From contig NZ_CP084951.1 of assembly GCF_022788655.1 (NCBI RefSeq), forward strand, positions 1,550,001 to 1,614,000: a stretch of 64,000 bases of DNA, written 5' to 3'. The notes beneath the pieces are model-generated. The model worked only from the letters and a program-made list of their open reading frames with translations, ran no database searches and was not told where the DNA came from. Source of the DNA: Sulfitobacter indolifex. GTDB taxonomy: Bacteria > Pseudomonadota > Alphaproteobacteria > Rhodobacterales > Rhodobacteraceae. Both the position numbers and the translations under genes were made by a program. Below, piece by piece: positions 1 through 9,312 of this stretch; the stretch's first letter is position 1; each line of letters opens with the position of its first letter.

Positions 1-336
1 CTGCTGTGCGCCCTGCCAATCGATATCAAAGAGAATATCTTGCCCCTGATCAATGGCCGCCTGCACCGGCGCTTTGGGTGAGCCGTAGAAGTTGCCAAAG
101 ACATGGGCGTGTTCCAGCATCTCGCCTTCGGCCACGGCCTGACGGAAATTCTCTTCGCCGACGAAGCGGTAATCCTTGCCGTCTTCCTCGCCCGGACGGG
201 GCGCGCGGGTGGTGGCGGAGACGGAGAAATTTATCGTCGGATCCCATGCGCGCAGGGCGCGGGCCATGGTCGATTTGCCCGCCCCGGAGGGGGAACTGAG
301 GATGATCAGAAGGCCGCGTCGGCTTGGCTTAGTCAC
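1..336 (-). CDS. gmk: Guanylate kinase (partial, 3' end cut)
   Basis: Guanylate kinase phosphorylates GMP (and dGMP) to GDP with ATP in the cytoplasm. The 112 visible N-terminal residues hold the P-loop ([10 protein letters not shown]) near residue 14, the GMP-binding stretch [11 protein letters not shown] and the YGSP/DIDWQG motifs of the family. Roughly the last 90-100 residues lie outside the window. The start is a GTG three bases after the stop of the upstream yicC-like gene. The yicC-gmk pairing is common in proteobacteria, so co-transcription is likely. The family call is certain; the exact start is inferred. Confidence 0.95.
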   Translation of the reverse strand, partial: MTKPSRRGLLIILSSPSGAGKSTMARALRAWDPTINFSVSATTRAPRPGEEDGKDYRFVGEENFRQAVAEGEMLEHAHVFGNFYGSPKAPVQAAIDQGQDILFDIDWQGAQQ

Positions 337-339
337 GTC

Positions 340-1230
340 TTACTCCACATTCTGTACTTGTTCGCGCATCTGGTCGATCACCGCCTTCAAGGCCAGACCG
401 ACCGTCATTAATTCCGTGCTCTGCGCCTTGGAGCAGAGCGTGTTGGCTTCGCGGTTGAACTCCTGCATCAGGAAATCCAGTTTGCGCCCCACCGGGCCGC
501 CCTGCCCGATCAGCGCGCGTGCCGCGGCGACATGGGCAGCAAGGCGGTCGATCTCTTCGGTGACATCGGCCTTCACGGCAATCAGCGCCAGTTCCTGCGC
601 CACCCGGTCGGCATCCGCGCCCTCGCTGTTGTCCAGTACCCGAGCAAGATTGCGGCGCAGGTTGGCGGCGGTGTCTTCTTTGCGGTCGTTGGCAAGCCTT
701 GCTGCCTGAGCGGCGAGGCTTTCAATTTCCCCAAGCTGGTTTTGCATTACATCGGCCAATATCGCCCCTTCTTGACGGCGCATGGCGTTAAAATCGCTTA
801 ACACGGCAGGGAATTCGGACAGCAATGCTTCACGCAACCCGGCAATGTCTTGAACCTGATCGGTCTGCTCCAACACACCGCGCATGGTCAGAATATCGCT
901 CGCCCGCGAAGGTGCCAGCGACACACCGGCGTCCATGGCGCGGGTCTCAATCTCGTGCAATGCATCGAGAAGCGCGTCGACGTGGGCCGTGTTGACCTGC
1001 TGCGTGCTCGCAGTTTCGGTGGAAGATATGCGCAGGTTGCAGGTGACGTTTCCGCGTGCCACATCTGCTGTCATTTGCTTGCGCAAAGCGACCTCTAGTC
1101 CTTCGATCCAATCGGGCACGCGCAGGCGCAGGTCCAGTCCCTTACCGTTGACCGCACGCAATTCCCAAGACCAACTCCAGCTGTCCTGCGTGCCGGAGGC
1201 AGAGGCGAAACCTGTCATGGACCTGATCAT
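340..1230 (-). CDS. YicC family endoribonuclease-like protein
   Basis: 296-residue YicC/YloC family protein. The family starts with MIRSMTGFA, which is seen here, and ends with a conserved DUF1732-type C-terminus (GRKLDFLMQEFNREANT). E. coli YicC has been linked to RNA turnover, so a role as a stress-related endoribonuclease or RNase adaptor is family knowledge and not visible here. A longer in-frame start exists at 1257, but AAGGA sits eight bases before the ATG at 1230 and the family motif begins there. The gene runs directly into gmk and probably shares its transcript. Confidence 0.92.
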   Translation of the reverse strand: MIRSMTGFASASGTQDSWSWSWELRAVNGKGLDLRLRVPDWIEGLEVALRKQMTADVARGNVTCNLRISSTETASTQQVNTAHVDALLDALHEIETRAMDAGVSLAPSRASDILTMRGVLEQTDQVQDIAGLREALLSEFPAVLSDFNAMRRQEGAILADVMQNQLGEIESLAAQAARLANDRKEDTAANLRRNLARVLDNSEGADADRVAQELALIAVKADVTEEIDRLAAHVAAARALIGQGGPVGRKLDFLMQEFNREANTLCSKAQSTELMTVGLALKAVIDQMREQVQNVE

Positions 1231-1473
1231 TGGCGCGTTCCTTGCTAGGGCGGTCATGCATTGCCTTACGGCGAAACCCCCGCAAGGGGCAAGCCCCCGA
1301 CCTTCCGCGACCGCCTGGCATCTGACGATGACCCGTTAACCACTTAGTTGAAGGAGAGGCGAAAGTGGTCTTAAACGTGGCTATTAATAGTTTGGTAATG
1401 TTTAGGGCCTTTCACTGTCGCTGTCGTCCCGCAGACGGCAGCTGTATTGGCCAAGTCCTTAAGGGTAAGTTTG

Positions 1474-2172
1474 ATGGACAATGCAGGCCAAACCGCGCAG
1501 AATGTTGTCGCCATGTCAGATCATCGGATGCATGTTGGCTATGGCCCGCTGGCGCAGGTCGAAGCCTATTGGGAAGCATTGCGCGGCAACAGATTGATGC
1601 CGCGACGGTCTGATATTGACCCACGCGGGATCGAATCCGCGCTGGAGTTTGCCTTTATTCTTGAACGTGTCGCGGTTGGCGTCGGTCGGTTGCGCATCGC
1701 AGGCGGGCATCTGCGCGATCTGATGGGGATGGAGGTCCGCGGCATGCCGATTACCGCTTTTTTCGGCACGCAGTCGCGCCCCCGCGTGGCTGAAGCGCTT
1801 GAAGAAGTCTTTCAGATGCCCGGCCAGACCACGCTGCACCTTAGCGCGCCCGCCACCTATGGTCGCCCCGCTTTGACGGGCCAGATGCTGCTGTTGCCGC
1901 TTAAAAGTGATCTTGGCGATGTGAGCCGTGTGCTGGGCTGTTTGGTCGTGCAGGGCGAGATTGGCCAAACCCCGCGCCGCTTTGATCTGGCGCAGGAAAC
2001 ACGGCACAACGTGTTGGGAAGCGCGACCAAGGCGTTAACCTATGCCAGTCATCGCCCCGAACAAAGCTTGCCAGAGGAATTTGCCTTTGCCGAGGATAAA
2101 GGCCGCTTCACCCGCTCTGAGCGGGCGCAGCTGCCGCCCTATCTGCGCGTGGTGAAGTCGGAAGAGGAATAA
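1474..2172 (+). CDS. PAS domain protein (PAS_5 family)
   Basis: 232-residue cytoplasmic protein of the alphaproteobacterial PAS_5 family. It has an N-terminal signature (VEAYWEALRGNRLMPRRSDIDP, residues about 19-40), then a PAS-like core ending in LLPL. There is no kinase, cyclase or DNA-binding domain, so it may act as a stand-alone sensor or adaptor; the ligand is unknown. The ATG at 1474 has AAGG nine bases upstream, better than a TTG at 1447. The 243 bases before it, shared with the divergent yicC gene, should hold both promoters; I recognise no operator. The last 55 residues are basic and lack a domain I know. Confidence 0.8.
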   Translation: MDNAGQTAQNVVAMSDHRMHVGYGPLAQVEAYWEALRGNRLMPRRSDIDPRGIESALEFAFILERVAVGVGRLRIAGGHLRDLMGMEVRGMPITAFFGTQSRPRVAEALEEVFQMPGQTTLHLSAPATYGRPALTGQMLLLPLKSDLGDVSRVLGCLVVQGEIGQTPRRFDLAQETRHNVLGSATKALTYASHRPEQSLPEEFAFAEDKGRFTRSERAQLPPYLRVVKSEEE

Positions 2173-2220
2173 CCCTCGCTCCGACGCCTTGATAAAATTG
2201 AAAAGCCTTGATGAAATGAA

Positions 2221-2250
2221 AACGCCGCCCTGCAAACTGTGGGCGGCGTT
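2221..2250 (-). terminator. Intrinsic terminator of aroG
   Basis: Perfect 10-bp inverted repeat (AACGCCGCCC / GGGCGGCGTT) with a 10-base loop, between the convergent PAS and aroG genes. On the minus strand the stem is followed by TTTTCATTTC, so it mainly serves aroG. On the plus strand only AATCTT follows, so it would be weak for the PAS gene. Confidence 0.8.
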
Positions 2251-2281
2251 AATCTTAATCGTTCTCAGCCCGAGGCTGCTG

Positions 2282-3652
2282 TTACCCGGCCGCTCGTGTC
2301 GCCTGCGTCGCGCGCCGGTTTGACAGTTCCTCAGCCACCAAGAACGCCAGTTCCAACGATTGGCTGGCGTTAAGACGCGGATCGCAGGCGGTATGGTAGC
2401 GGTCCGACAGGTCTTCGTCGCTGACGGCCCGCACGCCACCGGTGCATTCGGTCACGTCTTGGCCGGTCATCTCGAAATGCACACCACCGGGGACAGAACC
2501 TTCGGCGTTATGCACGGCGAAGAATTCATGCACTTCGCGCAGCACAGAATCGAATGGCCGGGTTTTGTAGCCGGTCGAGGATTTGATCGTGTTGCCGTGC
2601 ATCGCGTCGCAGGTCCAAACGACATTCGCGCCTTCTTCCTGCACCGCTTTGACCAGACGCGGCAGGTGATCGCCCACCTGCCCCGCACCGAAACGCGAGA
2701 TCAGTGTCAAACGGCCTTCTTCGTTCTCGGGGTTCAGCTTGGCCATCAGTTTCTTGAGGTCATCGCTGGTCATCGAGGGGCCGCACTTTAACCCAATCGG
2801 GTTCTGCACACCGCTGGCGAATTCCACATGCGCGCCGTCTGGCTGCCGCGTGCGATCACCGATCCAGATCATATGACCCGAGCCTGCCAACCATTTACCG
2901 GTCTGGCTGTCACGGCGGCAAAGCGCCTCTTCATACTCCAACAGCAGCGCTTCGTGGCTGGTGTAGAATTCCACCGATTGCAGCGTATGCGCGGTCTCGG
3001 CGGTCACGCCAGCGGCGGCCATGAAATCCAGCGTGTCAGAGATGCGGTTGGCGATCTCACGGTATTTCTCGGCTTTTTCGTCGTCGGTAAAGCCTAGCGT
3101 CCAGCCGTGGACTTGATGCACGTCGGCATAGCCCCCGGTGGAGAAAGCGCGCAAAAGGTTCAGCGTGGCGGCGGCCTGCGTGTAGGCGCGCAGCATCTTT
3201 TGCGGGTCGGGGATGCGCGACTCGGCTGTAAAGGCCAAATCGTTGATGATGTCGCCGCGGTAGCTGGGCAGTTCCACGCCATCAACCGTCTCGGTCGGGG
3301 CCGAACGCGGCTTGGCGAATTGACCGGCCATACGGCCAAGCTTGATCACCGGCACCTTGGCCCCGTGGGTTAGCACGATGGCCATCTGCAACATCACTTT
3401 AAACGTGTCGCGAATGGCGTCTGAGCTGAACTGCTCAAAGCTCTCGGCGCAATCGCCGCCCTGCAAAAGGAAGGCTTCGCCACGGCCAGCGGCTGCCAGG
3501 TGCTTCTTCAGTCGGCGCGCTTCGCCTGCAAAAACGAGGACCGGATAGCGTGCCAACTGCGCCTCAACCGCTTGCAATGCGGCTTGGTCAGGGTAATCGG
3601 GCATCTGGACGCGCGGTTTGCTGCGCCAGCTCGAGGTGCTCCAGTCTGTCAT
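2282..3652 (-). CDS. aroG: Class II DAHP synthase
   Basis: 456-residue 3-deoxy-D-arabino-heptulosonate-7-phosphate synthase of the class II (plant/Mycobacterium) type. It condenses phosphoenolpyruvate with erythrose 4-phosphate, the first step of the shikimate pathway. Class II signatures are clear: WSTSSWR at the N-terminus, [54 protein letters not shown] near the C-terminus. The ATG at 3652 has GGAG seven bases upstream; a GTG at 3670 is less likely. It is monocistronic, with a terminator after it and a hairpin in its leader. Confidence 0.97.
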   Translation of the reverse strand: MTDWSTSSWRSKPRVQMPDYPDQAALQAVEAQLARYPVLVFAGEARRLKKHLAAAGRGEAFLLQGGDCAESFEQFSSDAIRDTFKVMLQMAIVLTHGAKVPVIKLGRMAGQFAKPRSAPTETVDGVELPSYRGDIINDLAFTAESRIPDPQKMLRAYTQAAATLNLLRAFSTGGYADVHQVHGWTLGFTDDEKAEKYREIANRISDTLDFMAAAGVTAETAHTLQSVEFYTSHEALLLEYEEALCRRDSQTGKWLAGSGHMIWIGDRTRQPDGAHVEFASGVQNPIGLKCGPSMTSDDLKKLMAKLNPENEEGRLTLISRFGAGQVGDHLPRLVKAVQEEGANVVWTCDAMHGNTIKSSTGYKTRPFDSVLREVHEFFAVHNAEGSVPGGVHFEMTGQDVTECTGGVRAVSDEDLSDRYHTACDPRLNASQSLELAFLVAEELSNRRATQATRAAG

Positions 3653-3670
3653 CTTTCTACTCCGCTCCAC

Positions 3671-3689
3671 AGCGCCGAGTGTCGGCGCT
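3671..3689. promoter_or_regulatory. Palindrome in the aroG leader
   Basis: Perfect 8-bp inverted repeat, AGCGCCGA-GTG-TCGGCGCT, just upstream of the aroG ribosome binding site. It could be an operator, or an RNA hairpin that controls access to the start. On the plus strand a mixed T-rich stretch follows, but there is no plus-strand gene ahead of it to terminate. Confidence 0.4.
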
Positions 3690-3842
3690 TTGTGGTCTTT
3701 GTCTATACAAAGGCCTAAGGAAAGTGACCAGAACCGAAATGCGGCCTATTGACGTGGCGAGAGGCCCGTGGGCAATGTTTGGGCAAGTTCTGGCGGCCAT
3801 GGCACATGCCGGCAGAGACGACCTGAGTAGAAAGACGCCGAG

Positions 3843-4847
3843 ATGTCCCCACCGCGCCCGGCCACCCGCATGCCCCCCCACTCCGACAAGCCGCGGCGCT
3901 TTGTCTTTGTGCTATTGGAGAACTTCACGTTGCTGAGTTTTGCCTCGGCTGTGGAATGCCTGCGTATCACCAACCGTATGCTCGACCGGGAAGTCTATGA
4001 TTGGCAGGTCGTGGGCGAGACGGGTGCGACCTGTGTCAGCTCTTCGGGGGCGGTTTTTGCGCTTGATGGCGGGTTGGAAGAGTTGGGCCGCGACGACACG
4101 ATTTTGATCTGTGGCGGCATCGACGTACAGGCGGCCACCACCAAGAAGTTGCTGGCATGGCTGCGTCGTGAGGCCCGCAAGGGGTTGGTGGTCGGCGGGC
4201 TGTGTACTGCCGCGCATACGCTGGCCAAGGCCGGGCTGTTGGACGGAAAACGCGCCACGATCCATTGGGAGAACCAAGACAGCTTTGGTGAGGAATTCGA
4301 AGAAGTTGTACTGACGAAATCGGTTTTCGTGGTGGACGGTAACAGGCTGACCACCGCCGGTGGCACCTCGTCACTTGATCTAATGCTAAAGCTTATCGCG
4401 GATGACCATGGCGAAGAGACAGCCAATGCCGTGGCAGACCAATTGATCTATTCTTCAATCCGCACTGACCAAGACACACAGCGCCTGTCGGTACCGACAC
4501 GAATCGGCGTGCGTCATCCCAAGCTTAGCCAAGTCATCCAGCAGATGGAGCGCAATATCGAAGAGCCGATCAGCCCGTCGATCCTTGCGCGCGATGTCGG
4601 CATGTCGACCCGCCAGTTGGAGCGGCTGTTCCGCCGCTACCTCAACCGCAGCCCCAAGCGCTATTACATGGAGTTGCGCCTGCAAAAGGCGCGCAACCTG
4701 TTGATGCAGACGGATATGAGCGTGATCAACGTGGCACTGGCCTGCGGTTTCGCGTCGCCGTCGCATTTCTCGAAATGCTACCGCGCACATTACCAGACCA
4801 CGCCTTATCGCGAGCGGGGCAGCCAATCATCTCGGCTGCCCGCCTGA
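3843..4847 (+). CDS. GlxA family AraC-type transcriptional regulator
   Basis: 334-residue regulator with two parts. Residues about 18-190 form a DJ-1/PfpI-like sensor domain (FVFVLLENFTLLSFASAVECLR, CGGIDV, GGLCTAAHTLAKAGLL). Residues about 215-320 form an AraC double helix-turn-helix (DVGMSTRQLERLFRRYL; VALACGFASPSHFSKCYR). This layout is that of GlxA/GbdR/CdhR proteins, several of which control betaine, carnitine or arginine catabolism; the ligand here is unknown. The GlxA nucleophile position reads GGLCTAAH, keeping a cysteine. It ends three bases before the convergent sugar dehydrogenase, and I see no terminator between them. Adjacent targets are not obvious. Confidence 0.9.
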   Translation: MSPPRPATRMPPHSDKPRRFVFVLLENFTLLSFASAVECLRITNRMLDREVYDWQVVGETGATCVSSSGAVFALDGGLEELGRDDTILICGGIDVQAATTKKLLAWLRREARKGLVVGGLCTAAHTLAKAGLLDGKRATIHWENQDSFGEEFEEVVLTKSVFVVDGNRLTTAGGTSSLDLMLKLIADDHGEETANAVADQLIYSSIRTDQDTQRLSVPTRIGVRHPKLSQVIQQMERNIEEPISPSILARDVGMSTRQLERLFRRYLNRSPKRYYMELRLQKARNLLMQTDMSVINVALACGFASPSHFSKCYRAHYQTTPYRERGSQSSRLPA

Positions 4848-4850
4848 GAC

Positions 4851-5948
4851 TTAGGGTGTTATCCGGTAAACGGTGCCGTTAACCTCGGAAATGAACCAAA
4901 TCCCGCCCTCCGGGCCTTCGACCACATCGCGCACGCGGGCGGTTTCTGAGGTTTTGATTTGTTCTACCTCCTCAAGGGGGTCACCGCTCAGGCGGGAGAT
5001 GTAGTCAAACTTAAGCGAACCTACGAAGATATCGCCCTCCCACTCAGGAAAAAGCGCGCCTGAGTAAACCATCAGGCCCGCAGGGGCGATGGAGGGATCC
5101 CAGTAAAATTCGGGCTGCTCCATCCCCTCTTTTGCAGACCCCTCGCCGATCTTTTCGCCTGAGTAATGCGCCCCATAAGATATCACCGGCCAGCCGTAAT
5201 TCGACCCCTTGGAGATGCGGTTCACCTCGTCACCACCCTTGGCCCCATGCTCTGACACCCAAAGCCGTCCTTCAAGGTCAAGCCCGGCACCCTGTGGGTT
5301 GCGGTGGCCGTAAGACCAGATTTCAGGCAGAACGCCGGGCGTGTCTATAAAAGGGTTGTCATCGGGGACAGAACCATCGCGGTTGACGCGGATGATGCTG
5401 CCGTTGTGCGTGCTGCGGTCTTGCGCGGCGGGCCGGTCGCCCCGCTCACCAATGGTCATCAACAGCGTGCCATCGGGCGCTTCAACCACGCGCGATCCGA
5501 AATGTTGCCCGCCGGTGCTGCCCGGTTTCATGGCAAAAAGTTCGGTCAGGTCTTCCAAGCGGCTGCCGTCGTCCGACAGGCGTGCAGAGGCCAGCGCTGT
5601 GCCCGCGCCGCCGCCCTCTTGCGGCTTGGCATAAGTCAGAAATAACGCACGGCTCTGCGCAAAATCCTGCGCCAATGTGATGTCGAGCAGACCGCCCTGC
5701 CCGACCACCGCGACCTCTGGCAGGTTCGACACCTCTTGTCGCGCGCCGTCCTTCTCATAGATCAGCCGCCCTGCTTTTTCCGTGACGAGCAGCCCCCCTC
5801 CCGGCAAGGGTGCGACGCCCCAAGGGGCTACTAGACCTTCGGCGATTGGCGTGATCGTCATGGCACTTTGCGCGTGGGCGGGGCCTGCGGCGTAAACGCT
5901 GCTAAGGCTAATCGCAGCGGTCGTGACAATATGCTTTACGGAAGTCAT
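4851..5948 (-). CDS. PQQ-dependent sugar dehydrogenase (YliI/GDH family)
   Basis: 365-residue periplasmic beta-propeller protein of the soluble aldose sugar dehydrogenase family, which oxidises sugars with pyrroloquinoline quinone. A signal peptide ends at AHAQ (about residue 27). Family motifs include APWGVAPLPGGGLLVTEKAG, TGGQHFGSR, YGHRNPQG and WVSEHGAKGGDEVN. The start at 5948 is chosen because the signal peptide begins there and AGGAG precedes it; a longer reading to 6029 adds an implausible basic extension. No PQQ synthesis gene is in the window, so cofactor supply is unknown. Confidence 0.9.
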   Translation of the reverse strand: MTSVKHIVTTAAISLSSVYAAGPAHAQSAMTITPIAEGLVAPWGVAPLPGGGLLVTEKAGRLIYEKDGARQEVSNLPEVAVVGQGGLLDITLAQDFAQSRALFLTYAKPQEGGGAGTALASARLSDDGSRLEDLTELFAMKPGSTGGQHFGSRVVEAPDGTLLMTIGERGDRPAAQDRSTHNGSIIRVNRDGSVPDDNPFIDTPGVLPEIWSYGHRNPQGAGLDLEGRLWVSEHGAKGGDEVNRISKGSNYGWPVISYGAHYSGEKIGEGSAKEGMEQPEFYWDPSIAPAGLMVYSGALFPEWEGDIFVGSLKFDYISRLSGDPLEEVEQIKTSETARVRDVVEGPEGGIWFISEVNGTVYRITP

Positions 5949-6134
5949 GGGTAGGCTCCTGTTGGATGGGGGGCTTGGTCTAAGATGTAGCCAGCGCGAC
6001 GCCCGTTTCCACAGTTCTGCCCGACGCACGCAAAAAGCCGCCCAGCGAAAACACTTGATAAATCGCCTTTTCTTTTCCGAAACGCCGACCTAACGTTCCA
6101 TCAGAACGAGAGTTCAACTAAGGGAGAGAACCAA

Positions 6135-7319
6135 ATGAAAAAAATTCTGATGGCCACAACGGCTGTTGCTCTGCTTGCCACTGGCGCGCAGGCCCAAGAT
6201 ACTAAAATCGGCATTCTGCTGGGCTTCACCGGCCCGCTGGAATCGCTGGCGAATGACATGGCGGCTGGTGCTGAACTGGCGATTTCCGAAGTCAACGAAT
6301 CCGGCAACTTCCTCGATGGCGGCACCGTTTCGTCCGAGCGTGGCGACACCGGCTGCATCGACGCGGGCCTCGCCGTGGCCTCTGCTGAGCGTCTGATCAC
6401 TTCCGACCGCGTGAGCGGCATCGTTGGTGGCATGTGTTCGGGCGAGACGACTGCTTCGCTGCAAAACGTCGCCATTCCAAACGGCATCGTGATGATCTCG
6501 CCTTCCGCGACATCGCCTGCCCTGTCGACTGTCGAAGACAACGGTCTGTTCTTCCGCACATCGCCATCGGATGCGCGTCAGGGTCAGGTTATGGCCGACA
6601 TCCTGAACGACCGTGGCATCAAAGAAGTCGCCGTCACCTATACCAACAACGACTATGGTAAAGGTCTGGCCGACAGCTTTGAAACCGCGTTCAAGGAATC
6701 CGGCGGCACGGTCACGATCAACACCTCGCATGAAGACGGCAAAGCGGATTACTCTGCCGAAATCGGCGCGCTGGCTTCTGCCGGTGGTGAAGTGCTGATC
6801 GTCGCGGGCTACGTCGACCAGGGCGGCGCGGGCATTGTGAACGGTGCATTGGACGCAGGCGCGTTCGATACATTCATGTTCCCCGACGGCATGGTTTCCG
6901 ACACGCTGGAAGAGAAATTTGCCGAGATCGCGGATGGCTCCTTTGGTCAGAACCCAAGTGCGGCTGGCGAAGGCCCCGACAACTACAAGAAGATGGGCGA
7001 AGAAGCCGGTTTCGAGCCGACAAACGCCTTCTCTCCCGAAGCCTATGACGCGGCAGCTTTGATGCTGCTGGCGATGCAGGCGGCAGGGTCCAACGATCCG
7101 GCTAAGTACAAAGAAAAGGTGATGGAAGTCGCCAACGCACCGGGTGAGAAAATCCTGCCGGGTGAGCTGGGCAAAGCGCTTCAGATCATCAAAGACGGTG
7201 GCGATGTGGACTATGTCGGTGCCTCGGCTGTTGAGCTGATCGGGCCAGGCGAAAGCGCGGGCAGCTACCGTGAGATCGAGATGAAAGACGGCAAGATGGT
7301 CACGGTCGGCTACCGCTGA
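6135..7319 (+). CDS. Branched-chain amino acid type ABC substrate-binding protein
   Basis: 394-residue periplasmic solute-binding protein of the LivJ/LivK (HAAT) family. A signal peptide ends at GAQAQ (residue 21), followed by TKIGILLGFTGPLESLANDM, the classic type I periplasmic-binding fold start. A strong AGGGAGA site precedes the ATG. It is followed by a terminator and, 390 bases on, by the matching ATPase and permease genes, so it probably supplies that transporter and is expressed at a higher level. The ligand cannot be read from sequence: amino acids are most common, but amides and other polar solutes occur in this family. Confidence 0.93.
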   Translation: MKKILMATTAVALLATGAQAQDTKIGILLGFTGPLESLANDMAAGAELAISEVNESGNFLDGGTVSSERGDTGCIDAGLAVASAERLITSDRVSGIVGGMCSGETTASLQNVAIPNGIVMISPSATSPALSTVEDNGLFFRTSPSDARQGQVMADILNDRGIKEVAVTYTNNDYGKGLADSFETAFKESGGTVTINTSHEDGKADYSAEIGALASAGGEVLIVAGYVDQGGAGIVNGALDAGAFDTFMFPDGMVSDTLEEKFAEIADGSFGQNPSAAGEGPDNYKKMGEEAGFEPTNAFSPEAYDAAALMLLAMQAAGSNDPAKYKEKVMEVANAPGEKILPGELGKALQIIKDGGDVDYVGASAVELIGPGESAGSYREIEMKDGKMVTVGYR

Positions 7320-7343
7320 TCCTTGCGCCATTGAACCTTGCAG

Positions 7344-7368
7344 GGCCCGGTCGCACAGCGATCGGGCC
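7344..7368 (+). terminator. Terminator or attenuator after the binding-protein gene
   Basis: 10-bp stem GGCCCGGTCG / CGATCGGGCC with one G-T pair and a 5-base loop, followed by TTTGCTTTTG. It lies between the binding protein and the rest of the transporter and would leave more binding-protein mRNA than permease mRNA. Confidence 0.7.
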
Positions 7369-7462
7369 TTTGCTTTTGCAAAACGGCTTTTCTTTCGCGG
7401 GCACGGCCTTTACAACGCGCCCCGCGAGGATGTGGGAAACATGTCCCGTCAGGGAGAGACAG

Positions 7463-7621
7463 ATGAATAATCATGTGATGGCTGCTGAGGCCATGGCTTT
7501 TTGCGTTGGAGGCGCAAAAGCTGAAATCCGCGTTCAAACTGCTGTCAAAAACGCAGCGCGGGCGCGGTTCTATTCTCATCTGACCGAAACGGTTACTTTC
7601 CAAAATCGCATCTCGCTGTAA
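7463..7621 (+). CDS. Small hypothetical protein inside the transporter operon
   Basis: 52-residue reading frame I do not recognise. It starts with ATG at 7463 behind AGGGAGAGACAG, as good a ribosome binding site as that of the binding protein. It has no signal peptide or transmembrane segment; the middle (VQTAVKNAARARFYSHLTE) could form a basic helix. It sits between a terminator and the livG-like gene. It may be a real small protein, a leader peptide for the downstream genes, or chance. Confidence 0.45.
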   Translation: MNNHVMAAEAMAFCVGGAKAEIRVQTAVKNAARARFYSHLTETVTFQNRISL

Positions 7622-7627
7622 TCATGG

Positions 7628-7652
7628 GCGCAGTCCGACGTTCGGGCTGCGC
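7628..7652 (+). other. Strong hairpin upstream of livG
   Basis: 11-bp stem GCGCAGTCCGA / TCGGGCTGCGC with one G-T pair and a 3-base loop, without a T-run. It lies between the small reading frame and livG, so it could protect the 3' mRNA or take part in attenuation; it is not a canonical terminator. Confidence 0.45.
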
Positions 7653-7709
7653 GGCAAACAACGACCAATAAAAACCAGCCACAAAGGTGGCGGACACGGG
7701 GATGGACAT

Positions 7710-8492
7710 ATGATCGTCGTAGACGACTTACACAAACATTTCGGCGGCTTTCACGCCGTGGACGGGGCCAGCCTGTCTATTGAAAAGGGATCGATCACCG
7801 GGTTGATCGGCCCCAATGGCGCGGGCAAGACCACGCTGTTCAACGTTATCGCCGGCGTGCTCAAGCCCACTTCGGGCCGGGTCACGATGGACGGTGAAGA
7901 CATCACCGGCCTGCCGCCGCATGAGCTGTTCCACAAGGGCTTGTTGCGCACCTTCCAGATCGCGCATGAGTTTTCGTCGATGTCATGCCGCGAGAACCTG
8001 ATGATGGTCCCCGGCGACCAGTCTGGCGAAACGTTGTGGAACACATGGTTTGGCACGAAACGGATCGCCAATGAGGAACGCGCGCTGAAGGCTAAGGCCG
8101 ACGAAGTGCTCGAATTCCTGACCATCGAACATCTGGCCGAGCAAAAGGCAGGTCAGATCTCAGGCGGTCAGAAAAAGCTGTTGGAGCTGGGCCGCACCAT
8201 GATGGTCGACGCCAAGATCGTCTTTTTGGACGAGGTCGGCGCGGGCGTGAACCGCACGCTGCTGAACACCATCGGCGACGCGATCATCCGCTTGAACCAA
8301 GAACGCAATTACACATTCGTCGTCATTGAGCATGACATGGATTTCATCGGCCGCCTTTGCGACCCGGTGATCTGCATGGCTGAGGGTCACGTGCTGGCCG
8401 AAGGCACGCTGGATGAGATCAAGGCGAACGAACAGGTGATCGAGGCCTATCTCGGCACCGGCCTGAAAAACAAGGACAAGGTAGGCGCATGA
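7710..8492 (+). CDS. livG: ABC transporter ATPase, LivG type
   Basis: 260-residue ATP-binding subunit of a branched-chain amino acid type importer. It has Walker [10 protein letters not shown] (about residues 34-42), the ABC signature [12 protein letters not shown], Walker [12 protein letters not shown] and the switch histidine in VIEHDMD. Walker B reads DEV followed by GAGVN where most LivG proteins have DEPxAGLN, a mild deviation. It overlaps the next ATPase gene by four bases (ATGA), so the pair is translationally coupled. LivG and LivF form the heterodimeric motor under the LivH-LivM pore. Confidence 0.93.
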   Translation: MIVVDDLHKHFGGFHAVDGASLSIEKGSITGLIGPNGAGKTTLFNVIAGVLKPTSGRVTMDGEDITGLPPHELFHKGLLRTFQIAHEFSSMSCRENLMMVPGDQSGETLWNTWFGTKRIANEERALKAKADEVLEFLTIEHLAEQKAGQISGGQKKLLELGRTMMVDAKIVFLDEVGAGVNRTLLNTIGDAIIRLNQERNYTFVVIEHDMDFIGRLCDPVICMAEGHVLAEGTLDEIKANEQVIEAYLGTGLKNKDKVGA

Positions 8493-9310
8493 GCAATGAT
8501 CCCTACGGCGACCGCGGCAACAAAGATTGGTCGGTCGGCAACGCAAAAGGCCAAGGCAGCATCATGCCAAAGGCCAGCGGCAAAACCCACCCCGCCCCCG
8601 GCGGCCCCTTCCTGATCGGTGACAGTATGACGGCGGGCTACGGCGCTGGCCCCGACATTCTGCATGATTGCACCATCGCCGTGGACCGCGGCGAGATCGC
8701 TGTGATCGTCGGCCCCAACGGCGCTGGCAAGTCCACGGGCATGAAAGCGGTGTTTGGCATGCTCGACATGCGCAAGGGCCATGTGCGGCTGGATGGGGAG
8801 GACATCACCGGCCTCAGCCCCCAAGACCGCGTGGCGAAAGGCATGGGCTTTGTGCCTCAGACCTCCAACATCTTCACGTCGATGACGGTTGAAGAGAACC
8901 TTGAGATGGGCGCTTTCATCCGCCGCGATGATTTCCGCGATACGATGGCGCAGGTCTATGACCTGTTTCCAATCCTCAAGGAAAAGCGGTTGCAGGCTGC
9001 CGGCGAACTCTCTGGCGGTCAGCGCCAGCAGGTCGCCGTAGGCCGGGCGCTCATGACCCAGCCTAAAGTGCTGATGCTTGACGAGCCGACAGCGGGCGTA
9101 AGCCCCATCGTAATGGATGAATTGTTCGACCGGATCATCGAGGTTGCCCGCACCGGCATCCCGATCTTGATGGTTGAGCAAAACGCCCGTCAGGCGCTTG
9201 AGATCGCGGACAAGGGCTATGTGCTCGTGCAGGGGGCGAACGCCTTTACCGGCACCGGCAAAGAGCTTTTGGCCGATCCCGAAGTCCGCAAATCGTTTCT
9301 GGGGGGCTGA
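8489..9310 (+). CDS. livF: ABC transporter ATPase, LivF type, with N-terminal extension
   Basis: 273-residue second ATPase of the transporter, longer than the usual 230-240. Walker A (GPNGAGKST) lies at about residues 75-83, the signature LSGGQRQQVAVGRAL near 173 and Walker B MLDEPTAGVSP near 196. The extra 40-45 N-terminal residues are hydrophilic and rich in G, K and P. Internal starts at 8564 and 8627 would give a normal length, but the ATGA overlap with livG favours 8489. Family and partner are certain; ligand is not. Confidence 0.92.
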   Translation: MSNDPYGDRGNKDWSVGNAKGQGSIMPKASGKTHPAPGGPFLIGDSMTAGYGAGPDILHDCTIAVDRGEIAVIVGPNGAGKSTGMKAVFGMLDMRKGHVRLDGEDITGLSPQDRVAKGMGFVPQTSNIFTSMTVEENLEMGAFIRRDDFRDTMAQVYDLFPILKEKRLQAAGELSGGQRQQVAVGRALMTQPKVLMLDEPTAGVSPIVMDELFDRIIEVARTGIPILMVEQNARQALEIADKGYVLVQGANAFTGTGKELLADPEVRKSFLGG

Positions 9311-9312
9311 AC

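Noticed and set aside
6114..7331. 405-codon open frame on the minus strand, opposite the substrate-binding protein
   Set aside because: It mirrors the codon pattern of a clear plus-strand gene, has no domain, and its predicted protein is His/Arg/Val-rich without structure.
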